DNA of 64,000 nucleotides. Source: Cucumis sativus. Taxonomy: Eukaryota > Streptophyta > Magnoliopsida > Cucurbitales > Cucurbitaceae. This document shows, piece by piece, positions 43,493-55,400 of the stretch (positions within the stretch are counted from its first letter, which is position 1; the number at the start of each line of letters is the position of its first letter). The position numbers and the translations under genes were made by a program. The notes under the pieces are model-generated. The model saw only the letters and a list, made by a program, of their open reading frames with translations. It did no database searches and was not told the origin of the DNA. The stretch is taken from the NCBI RefSeq assembly GCF_000004075.3, contig NC_026660.2, positions 24,741,498-24,805,497 of the forward strand. The letters run 5' to 3'.

Positions 43493-46400
43493 ATGAGGAA
43501 GAAAGTAGACGAACGTATCAGAACTCTCATTGAAAATGGTGTCAAATCAAGGCACCGTTCCATATTTGTCATCATCGGAGATAAGTCCCGGGATCAGGTA
43601 CTCTTCTCCTCTCCGGTGAAAGTTTGACCGTTCTTTTATTTTAATTGTTGGGCATTTCTATTTGATGATGTTGGGCGGTTTATACTTGGTTTTAGTTCGA
43701 GATATTTCCGGTACTAAATTCTACTCGAGGGAAGTGATAGCATAAGTTGATTGCTTTATATGGAATTTTACAGATAGTGAATCTCCACTACATGTTAAGT
43801 AAGGCGACGATCAAATCCAGGCCAAATGTGCTCTGGTGCTACAGAGATAAACTTGAGCTCAGCAGGTTAGTTCTTGAATGGTAGAATTTTCATACTTTTT
43901 GGCTTTCTATTAACCAAATGTTTTTCGGTTTCTTTAAATTTTTTTAATTAACATCAAATATCTATTTGATATTTGATTGGGTCTATATTATATGTGACAG
44001 TCATAGGAAAAAACGTGCAAAGCAAGTTAAAAAGTTGATGCAGAGGGGGCTTTTGGATCCTGAGAAGGTTGATCCTTTTTCTCTTTTTCTCGAAACTGGA
44101 GGAATAACATATTGTTTGTACAAAGATTCGGAAAGGATTCTTGGTAATACATTCGGAATGTGTATACTTCAGGTAGATACTCCAGAAATGTTTTTTATTT
44201 TTATTATTATTATTATCCAGCTTTTCGCATGTTTAATTATCGGCTGTTTAAAAATTGTCACTATTTTCTATAATCATCATTTCCTGATATTAGGATTTTG
44301 AAGCTTTGACCCCCAATCTGCTTGCAAGAACCATAGAAACAGTGGAGGGTGGTGGATTAATAATCTTGCTGTTACGTTCCTTATCCTCATTGACCAGTCT
44401 TTACACTATGGTCATGGTATGCGGTTTCTATATTTTTAAAGTTTTCTTTTTCAGCGGAATCTTATTCATTCATTTGGAGCAGTGTATTTTACTAAGAAGC
44501 ACTGGACATGGGTATAAGACACAGATACGACATGGCAACATGCCATGTTTTTAAAATCTAGGACACAACACATGAAGGATACATTTATTAAAATATTCAT
44601 TTTTAAAAAATATATATGACTTTTATATTGAATGAAAATTCATAATAAATGAATTGATGCATTTATATGCTTGCAAGACTTCACTTGATGTATTCCAGAC
44701 TCAAAAGTTATCATTATTGTCATATATATGTGCCTTTTTAGTTTACCCAACAAATGTTCTATGCATGTCTAATCATTAGTTCCACTAAGTTACTAACTAG
44801 TGTCTGATAGGTGTCCACCAACTGTCGCAGTGTTGGACACGGACACACTAGCCAAACTAAAGTGTCTGTTCTTCTTAGATATTTTATATAAGATATAAGA
44901 ATTACATAGAAGGATATGTGGCAAAAAGATATTCTTTGAAATGTTGAATCAATGTCTAGTTGACTTCACTAAATCCTAACTGGACCCTTTAAAATATACA
45001 ATTTTCCCCGTTTTGGCTATGTAGGGGTTTATCCTACTATGTTGTAGGGAATTTTCGGGGAGAGAAATAATACAATTTTTTAGAGGGACTGAGAGGCAGT
45101 CTTTTGATGCTTAGTCCCTTGCGAGATTCAATGTATCTCTTTTGGCTCTGGTAACATTTCTTTTCCTGGTGCCCTTAGATTCTGATGTTATCATCGTTTC
45201 TCTGTGTCTAAAGTTTGATATTACTCTTCGAGTAGGTTGCTATTATTATTTTATGATATAAATGTTGGCATTTTGTTGGATGCTAGACCATGATATAGTT
45301 TTCATTGTACCCTTCATAGTGCTTCTTTATTATTTCAAAAAGATCTCATAGAGGTTGATGCCAGGATGTTCATGAAAGGTATCGAACTGAATCCCATTTG
45401 GAGGCAGCTGGTCGCTTTAATGAACGCTTTTTATTGTCACTTGCATCATGCAAAGCATGCGTTTTAATGGATGACGAGATGAATGTACTACCAATTTCCT
45501 CCCATATAAGGTCAATTACTCCAATTCCAGTGAAAGAGGTATATATCAGCATCTATAGATTGCAAAACAGTGTGAATAAGATTTTCTATCACGTGACACA
45601 TACATACACCCACACACTCACATATATATAAACTTCTTTGCCAAAATGAAATTACCTGGGTACAGTATTAATTTAATTGTTTAATTATTAAAAAATAAAT
45701 GTCCTAGTGTCAAATGTGTTAGAAATACTAGTGGAGGGCCAATAGGAATCTGCTTGGTTATACATATTGTCTCTCCATTCATATTTGGGGATTGCTTCTA
45801 TACATTTTGATTTTACATCCTTTTGAATGAGAAGTTCATCCTTAATGATCTGGACTGGGGGCTCAAAATTGTGGCAATAGACGGAGCAGAAGTTGACAGA
45901 GAGAGATTGGTAAAAATTGAAACAAGAAGCTTTAATGAATTGTGAAAGGGAAATAAGAGGCGTGTTTGATTGTTGTAAATAACACTATAAAGCTGAGGAA
46001 TGAGTTTCTTAATTGATTTGCTTATTGCAAGGACTGCTTTTTTACAAAGGGCCTCAATATCAAGCTCATTTTCTAAGGGTGATAAAGTTTAATTAAAAAA
46101 AAAAGCGTATGTTTTAAAATTTCAGAATTATAATATTAAAGTGTAAACCTCCAAAAATGATTAAGACATGTATTGAATTTTTTTACTGTAAAAAGAGGGT
46201 GCTAGGTGCCAATCATGAAGTTAAATACCAATCTTGCTTAAGATGCAACTGAAAATTATTTTTGAAGAATGCATGCCAAGATGGCCTTGACGCAGATAAT
46301 TATTTAAAATATGCAATTGAATAGCATATAGGAACCCAATTATGCATGGACAAATGCATTAGCTTGTCCTTCTGCACATCAAATGGGTGAAACCATGAGG

Positions 46401-49400
46401 AGTTTTTGGACGGGCATGATTCATCCAATTTTGATTCTTTTTTCTACATCTAATTCCCTCACAATTTTTTGTGCACCCCATATTTAGTGAGATTGCTCTT
46501 GTTTCTTTGAGAAAATAAAAGAAATAACTTATCCCCTCTGAAGTTCTATTCACCTTTTCTTCTTTGTAGTTCTTATTTATCTAACAATATTGTTTTCCCG
46601 TCATTACAAAGGACTCAGAGGGGCTTCCTGAAGGAGAATGGGACCTTAAGAATCTGAAAGAACAGCTAAGTGATGAGTTCCCCGTTGGCCCTCTTATAAA
46701 GAAGTGTTGTACACTGGACCAGGTTTAGATGATTTCTGCTACAAATTACAGTTTAGTCTATGATTAATCTGCCTGTATTTTTTACTCACGACTTAGATTG
46801 GGAGTTTTTTGTTTAATACGTTATAGGGAAGGGCTGTTGTAACATTTTTGGATGCAATTTTGGATAAGACACTTCGATGTACAGTTGCATTGCTTGCTGG
46901 TCGTGGTCGGGGCAAATCAGCTGCTTTAGGATTGGCAGTTGCTGGGGCTGTTGCTGCTGGGTAGCATTTATTTAAATCTGTTTACTAGAATATGCTTTTA
47001 AATTCAAGAGCTCTATTGTATTTTGACAAGAGTATTTATGTTCAAGGTACTCCAATATTTTTGTTACTGCACCCAGTCCTGAGAATCTGAAAACATTGTT
47101 CGATTTTGTTTGCAAAGGTCTGAATGCAGTTGAATATAAGGTAAGATTGTTTTCTGTTTCGTTTGTATGGACATGCCTTCTAATATCACTTATGAATTTG
47201 ATGAAAAATATTATTACATGAAATCGCTTTCAAGGGTTTTCAATTGAATTTTTATGAGGCTAATTTCTTTTTCTTTCTAACTTCATGGGTTTATATAACT
47301 TCAAGGGTTTTTGAATTATACCATTTTCAAGCTTGTTGCTTGTGTTGGTTAAGTGGGAGGTTGTAGTTAAGTCGGTGGAGTGTGGGCTAGGGATTGATAG
47401 CTTGAGATTACTTAACGAGGCTTTGTTGGAGAAATGGTTATGGCAGTTCTTCATGGAGCAAGATGCTTTGTGACAAAAAGTTATTGTGAGCCGGTATGAC
47501 CTGCACCCTTATGAGGGGTAGCGGTTGGTGGTGCCAAAGGGCCTTATAAAAGCCTTTGTAAGTTAATTGCCTATGGCTTCATTATTTTTCTCGGCTATTA
47601 TTAGGTGCATTGTTCAAATGTCTATTTCTGGGAGGATCAGTGGGTAGGAGCTAAACCTTTTCAAGAGTTGTTCCCTTGCTTATATCATACTTTGAGTAAA
47701 GAAGTTGCATTTTGTGGTTTTTATTATTTCGATCATAATTCGTCCTCTTTGTTGTTGGGCTTTAATTATTGTCTTTCTAACAAAGAGGCACTACAGGTTG
47801 TGGATCTGCTCTCTATTCTTCATAGTATCAGTAGGTGTTTTGAGGGAGAAGAGACTTTAGGCTTTGGACCTTTGACCCCTTTAGGAATTTCTCTTGTAGT
47901 TTTCTTTTGCCTATTGTCTATCCATTCTCTATCCCAAACTGTCTCTACTTTCTTTTCCATCAAGTTGGTTAAAATTTATAGGTAGGTAATTTTTTCTCTG
48001 TGGCATTTTAAAGACACTCCCTTTATACCATTTTTGGCTTATTTGCTGGTTTCTAAACAAAAATTACCCATGGATTGGAGTCCCTTTCACTTTGTATCTC
48101 CTTTATTGTAGGGCTGTTATTTTGTAGTTGTATGCAATACTTCCCTTGTCATGGTATGAATCGATGCCAATTTTCCCTGTGATCTTTCATCAGTAATCTT
48201 AGATAGTCAGACTCAGTCAATATTGAGACACTGCTGATGTTTTCTTGTTTTTGAAGTATACACCCCCGTGATATATTGCTATTAATTGATGCTTCTTATC
48301 ATAAAACTTCAATACTGTGGGGTCTCTTTTTAAAAAGCATTCCTTATCCTTGTTGAGTTCTCTCTCTTTCGCATTAGAAGCCTTTTTTCTTGGGCTATTA
48401 GCAATTATATAGAAGTTGGTGCTATCATTGCATTCTCTTTCAGTTAAGATCTTATTTAAAAATTGATATTTCTGATTCCTCTGGTGTTTGAGGGGATATG
48501 GAAAGACAATTGCGCCTTTCATCTCTTCCTCAGATGACCTATATTGGATCTGTGTTATCCTTGTTATTTAAAATTGTGAAGATTACATGTGTTTACAGGA
48601 ACATATAGACTTTGATGTGGTGAGGAGTACCAACCCGGAATTCAAGAAAGCAACAGTTCGCATTAATATCTATAAACAACACAGACAAACAATTCAGGTT
48701 GATAGATTCTCTGACCTTTTCTTTTGACATTTTCCTTAGTGAACGCGTTTATCCCGTTGTTAAGACAAGTTTTCAATTTAAGTAACAAGAAATAAAGAAC
48801 AATACATCTTTCTTCTAACTGAGATAACATCATAGACTCTGATTACTTTCCTTTTTGTATTATATTTGTCGTGCAGTACATACAGCCACAGCAGCATGAA
48901 AAACTCTCTCAGGTTGAGCTGTTGGTTGTTGATGAAGCAGCAGCCATACCACTGCCAGTTGTTAAATCTTTACTTGGTCCTTACTTAGTCTTCCTTTCAT
49001 CTACTGTGAATGGGTATTACTTTGTTTCTTTTTAGTTAAGCTTTTTGCTATCTGCTTAGTTATCTCGCTTTGAGTTTCTTGTTGGGTACTATGTTGGGAT
49101 GTATCCTCGAAGGCATTTTAAATGCATAATTTCTCTAGTTTCTTTTGATCTTGAAGTGATTAGTAATACCTTTCGTCTTTCATTGTCTGCACCTAAAGGT
49201 ATGAGGGTACTGGTCGATCATTATCATTAAAGCTTTTGCAGCAGTTGGAGGAGCAAAGCCAGGTTTCTAAAAAGAGTGTGGAAGGCTCAGTCTCTGGTAA
49301 TTTAGAACTAGACTTGTAGTTTTACATGCCAACGTGATGTATTCTGCTGTAGCATGCAACTTACACCAGTTCTATCTTGTTGAGCCATAAAATACATTTC

Positions 49401-52400
49401 CCTTCATTCCAATTTTGGAAGGTTTGTCTTTAGAAGTTCTAAAAAATCCTAAACAAAAATTACCTACCTAGAAATTTTAAAGACAAACCCTTCATCCCAA
49501 TTTTGGCTTATTTGCTAATTTGTCACACAAATTTGAATGTAGGTTGCTTGTTCAAAAAGATAGAACTGAGTGAATCCATTCGATATGCTTCTGGGGATCC
49601 CATTGAGCTATGGCTCCATGGTTTGCTTTGCTTGGATGTGACCAGTTCAATCCCACCTATTAACAGGTTAGGTTGTTTTTCAAATTTATTTTGATTTTAT
49701 GTTTTTAAGGATATGATGAGGGCGCTAAGGGAGTGTCAACCTAGTTGAGATGTCCGTGTCTGCCTGCTGATCCTAGTTATGTTTTATGCTTTATGTTTTT
49801 TGTATAACCCTCACGTACTTTTAGAGCATTAATCTCTTTCATTTTACATTTATATGAATAAAGAGACTGTTTCCCTTTTTTAAAAAAAAACGAACTTGTA
49901 CATGGGGGCATAGGAGAAAAATGGGCAAGAATTCAAGTTAAAAGTTTTACCTCCAGTTCCCTTTGGATGGTAGAAAGATAATAATTTTCCATCTTGTTCT
50001 TTGTGAACAGATTGCCTCCACCAGGTGAGTGTGACCTTTACTATGTAAATCGAGACACACTCTTTTCCTACCACAGAGATAGTGAGCTGTTTTTGCAGGT
50101 AATTTGGTGTCAAATAATACGATCTGTATTTCATGGTTGGATATGTTAGTTTGAAACTGGGGCTCCTGTGTTATATGTGCCTTCATATTTTCTGGTACTC
50201 TGATATTTGCAGCGAATGATGGCTCTTTACGTTGCTTCACACTACAAAAACTCTCCCAATGATTTGCAACTGATGGCAGATGCCCCAGCACACCATCTAT
50301 TTGTATTGCTTGGTATGTCTTGCAGTTTCGTGTATTAACCTGCTTGTAAGCAGCTGTTTTTTACTGACGGTAGAAATGCAGGCCCAGTTGATGAGACAAG
50401 TAATCAACTTCCAGATATTTTGTGCGTCATTCAGGTTGATATCTACTTGATTTTTTTTCTTTTTTCTTTTGTTGATAAGAAAAATGCCTTGTAGAAGTTT
50501 ATAATTTTTTTAAATTCCATTCAACGTCAAGAAAGATCGCAAGTGGGGGAGAATATCGTCCATTGTATTTAAGCAATAAGCCAAAATTTGAGAAATTTTA
50601 TGCTTTTGTATCACTAGGCCAATCCATGATGGTTCTATAAAAACACCCCTACGACAAACTCAACTGTATATAAATGGATTTAAGCTATAATTTGAGAAAT
50701 TTTTGTGGATGTGAAAGGTCCATTTCTCTTTCACGTAATTGATGTTAATTTTTCTTCCCCTAAATAAAGTTTTTGGTTGTCTGAGATTTATGCCCATCTT
50801 ATGTCAAATATCTAAAATCTGGACAACATTCCTATGTTTACAATTTCTTAGTTATTTCAATTTTCCTTCGTCTAGGTTTGCCTTGAAGGACAAATCTCGC
50901 GTAAATCTGCTATGAAAAGCTTGAGTGCTGGTCATCAGCCATTTGGGGACCAAATACCATGGAAATTTTGTGAACAGTTTCGAGAAGCAAATTTTCCCAG
51001 TCTTTCTGGTGCTCGAATAGTACGGATTGCAACCCATCCAAGTGCCATGAGGGTAATGCACAAGTGTGATTGCTTATTTATATTGTACAAGTGTGCTCAT
51101 CCAAGTTGTGTAAGCTTTTCTAATCGTGCAATTTCATTGTTGTAGCTTGGCTATGGATCACAAGCAGTAGATCTTTTGACCAGGTATGGAAGTACTTTGA
51201 GCAAAGTTAATTTTAGATTTTCAATCCTTGTGCAGATTGGAAGTTGGGGCTAATCTTGAAAATTTCTTTTACTTGTACCTTGAATGGTACATGAGCAGGA
51301 AAAACAATACAAATATAAAGATCTGGAATCCATAGCGATTTATCTACAATAAGTTTGATGGCATGAAATTATAAAACTGAGGTCTTCTAATTTGGGGCAA
51401 AAAATAAGATTTAAAGAATATAACATTTACACAAAGAGACATTATTTAGAAAAAATAGTTGTCAGAAATTCCAAATGATCAAGCTTCTTGTTGAAATTCT
51501 GTCATTTGTTTCTAACCACATTCCCCAAGTGAAACATCTGACCAGGTTTAGCTAAAGATTTTAATTTCTTTTGTAAATGTGTTCATATCTGTATACAAGG
51601 ACGAAGACCTTGGTGCTGGTTGGACGAGTTGTGTTAAAATTAAGCACAGCCCAAAATATGGTCTCAATGATAGATTAGATATTTGAAAGGCCAAAGTCAA
51701 CAAAGGCCAACTGTTTCCAAAAAAACTTCCCAATTGGTTAATATATGTAAAAAACAATCAAATAGTTACCAAATCTGATTTAAGAGATAAGCTGATGAAG
51801 TACCCACAAAAGTCACCGGGTGTATAACTTCTTTCCAAGAAAAAATCTAACCCACCGAAAACTCCTTGTTTAGAACCGATACTATGTGATTTTTCAAGCT
51901 ATTGTTGTATGTTTATGCATTCTTTCATTTGAGAGGTTTCGTGAAAAAAAAAAATCATCAAATCGTTGGAACAAGCGAAGCTGAAACCATAAAGAATCAA
52001 GATTAAACCTTCACCTGTATGCATCAAGTACATTTTGAATCTTGAGAACGAAAAACACTCTTAAATCACCAATTAAAACCAAAAGCTTAAGCTAGTGGGT
52101 GAGAGTAAATTTAATATAATATCTAACACTCCCCTCATTTGTGGGTTTGAATTATGATAAAAGACCAAACAAGTGGAAATCAATACTAAATGGGGAGGAA
52201 AATACAACGCAGGGGCTTGAACTCAGGACATCCTGAAACAACCTACTCTGATAGCATCTTAAATCACCAACTTAACTCAAAAGTTTAAGTTAGTGGGTGA
52301 GGGTAAATTTAATACAATATCTAACAAACACATTAGTTGGACAATACATAAAGGAGGACTTCTTCAAATCAGTATCACACCTCTCACCTTGAAGCCGAAA

Positions 52401-55400
52401 GGAAAGTAGATTTGAAAAACCCAATACATACTTTTTATAAGATAAAACCAAACTTTTTATTGTGGGGAAAGAGGCCGGTTTCTTTGGCGCGATTGTGTTT
52501 GCTTTATGTCATTTTTCATTGTGGGATGAGAGGAATAAGAGGGTGTTTAGGGGAGTTGAAAGGGGGAGTGGGGAGATTTGGTTGGTTATTTGGTATCATG
52601 TTTCTCTTTGGGCTTTGATTTTGAAGACTTCTTGTAATTATCCTCTTGACATGATTTTGTATGGTTGGCCCCCTTCTTGTAGCAGGGGTCCCCTGTTTTT
52701 TGTGGGCTTGATTTTTTGTGTTTGTGTATGCTTTCATTTTTTTCTCATTGAAAGCGGTTTAATTCGATAAAAACAAAAACAAAACTTTTCATTGAATAAA
52801 TGAGAGGAGACCAAGCCTGTGGTGTCTGAGTCAATTTAGCGAAGGAACTAAATAAGGAACTGACTCAAAAGGCCCCATTGAAGTTGAATTAGAAAATACA
52901 GGTAGGATGCAGCCAGCTGTTTAAAGAACACCCACTCCTAAAGTTTCATTTTCAACTATCATCTTCTAACCGCAACTCTGAAGCAGGTCGCTTGGGTTGA
53001 TGCTTGGAAGATGATCATTTAGACTTCTTCACGAATAGTTTGTTTCTTTTCTTAAAAGAAAAGTGACTTTTAAACCATGATTAGAGGACATTTTGTTTCA
53101 CTCTTTTATGCTTGATTATCGAATCATGTTGAAGAATTAAAGTCCCTTACTGTAAATTTTGTTCTGATTTTTTTGTACTTCCATTTATCTGAATAAAATA
53201 ATATTTGATTTTTTTCTTTTGACAAAAAAAAAGTCAAAAAAAAGAAGACATAATAGATCTAAAGTTTCTTATTAATTTCCTATAAAACATAGCAGACTAT
53301 TAAAATAGTACAGTCTATCAGCTTAACTTCTATCCAAGAATTCTCAAGAAAAATCTCCATTCAAGAAAGTCCTTCCAAAGTTTGATTCAGAAGCCTACGG
53401 TTTCAGTTCCCAGAGAAGTAATCAACCAACTGAAATTGAATTACGAAGCAGTAAACTTCAACGAAAATTACCAAACTACACTTAGTTTACTATATTAAGA
53501 AGCCAACACTCGTTCATTCTACTCAAACATTACTCTGTCTATTCATTTTCTTAACGAGAGGCTTGTTTCCTTTCTTAAAAAAAAGAGAAGCTAACACGCA
53601 TTTCTAAGAGGTCCATACTTATATTTCCTCTTCACCGTTACTGTGTATCAGGTACTTTGAAGGTCAGTTTGCTTCTATTACTGAAGTTGAAATATCAGAT
53701 GAGGATGTTCAGGCTCATGTTAGAGTTACCGAAGCTGCAGAAAAGGTTGCATAATTATAAATACTTCCTTTTCCAAGTAGACTAACTAAAAGTTATGCAT
53801 GTTTTAATTGTGTGTGATTACTACCACTTAATTTTATTTTTATGCATGCTTTATACATTTAATTAGATTTACAGTAACGGAAAAGAGGAAATGCCAGGTA
53901 CTTTAATTTGTCAAGGTAATGATAGACTATACCGCATAATTAATTGGAAAAAAATCAAACGGAAGATTATACAGAGTTTCTAACGTGGTTTATTATTAAT
54001 CTACTATTCCCTAGGGGGCCATGTCTACTTTAGAGAAAGTACTTCAGATGAAACAAGAATGGAGATAGTAATGCAAAACATTAAGTATTAATATATAAAG
54101 TTTTCTCAAGGAAAATGCTACAGTGAGTTATATAGGCTCTGTTAAAATTCTTCATGAAGCTTTCAAAATATATTCCTTTCCAGAAGCTTAAATTAACGGA
54201 TGAAGGCAAATTTAATATTATTTCATCTATTTTCCTTATGGGCATCGAGAAAGCCAGCAGTTCCTTATAACAATAGCATGTCTTTTATATTCTTATCTAC
54301 ACCCTGATAGTCTTGGGCTTACCTTTGATATCATCCATGCAGGTTTCATTATTGGAAGAAAGCATAAAGCCTAGAACTAATCTTCCTCCCCTGCTGGTAT
54401 CTCTCCGCGAACGACGACCTGAAAAACTTCATTATATTGGTGTTTCTTTTGGACTCACGTTGGATCTTTTTCGCTTTTGGAGGAGACATAAATTTGCCCC
54501 ATTCTACATTGGCCAGATTCCAGTTGAGTTGGATTCTAGATTTCATGCTGTTTGATCACTGTGAACAATTCCATATGCTTGTTTCTTATGAAACAGTAAG
54601 GTGAAGTGCTTTTTAGTGTCTTATATTTTCCCTTCTCTTTTCATGAATTAAGAGTACTGTGACGGGTGAGCATACATGCATGGTCCTAAAGCCTTTGAAC
54701 AATGATGAAATTGAAGCTAATGAATCTGCACAGTGGGGCTTTTTTGGTCCATTTTACCAAGGTGAGGTTTTTACATTTAGAAGTGCTATTTCCCTGTGCT
54801 ATATGCAGTATTTGATTTGACGTTTATGATCCAAACAGATTTCAGGTTAAGGTTTATTAGACTCTTGGGTATTAGTTTCCCTGGAATGGAATATAAGCTA
54901 GCAATGAGGTCAGTATATTTAATTGTGACCTACTACATAATATATGCCTAGAGATGTCCATGGGCCTCCTTGCCCCCATCCCCACCTCCCATTTCATTCT
55001 CCAACCTCGAAAACTTTCCTGCTTAATTTTGTGGGGATTGGAGATTTCCTGCAGAAAGTTCGTGTGTCAGGTTCCCCGCTGGGAATTATTCCCCATTTAA
55101 TTCTCTTTAGAAAAAAATCGATGAAATGATTCCTTAAAGAAACATTACTTGGTTTTCCACAATGAATCATCATTTAAATAGTTACTAAAAATATCATATT
55201 ATTCATACAATATTATCTAGAGATAAGAATTTAAAATCATTGTGACCCATAAAGATATCTTTGTAGGTATATATGTTACTTTCCTAAAAAATAATTATGA
55301 AAAGAAACAGTGGAAATGGGGATGACGGATGAGAAATGAATTTCCCGTCCCCATTTACCTTACAGGGTCTTTTGCCCACTCCCCTTTCCCATTGCTCACC

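Noticed and set aside
48217..48522. 101-codon minus-strand frame in NAT10 intron 8
   Set aside because: Lys/Asn-rich, no recognisable domain, in a transposon-rich intron; neither strand gives a clear known motif.
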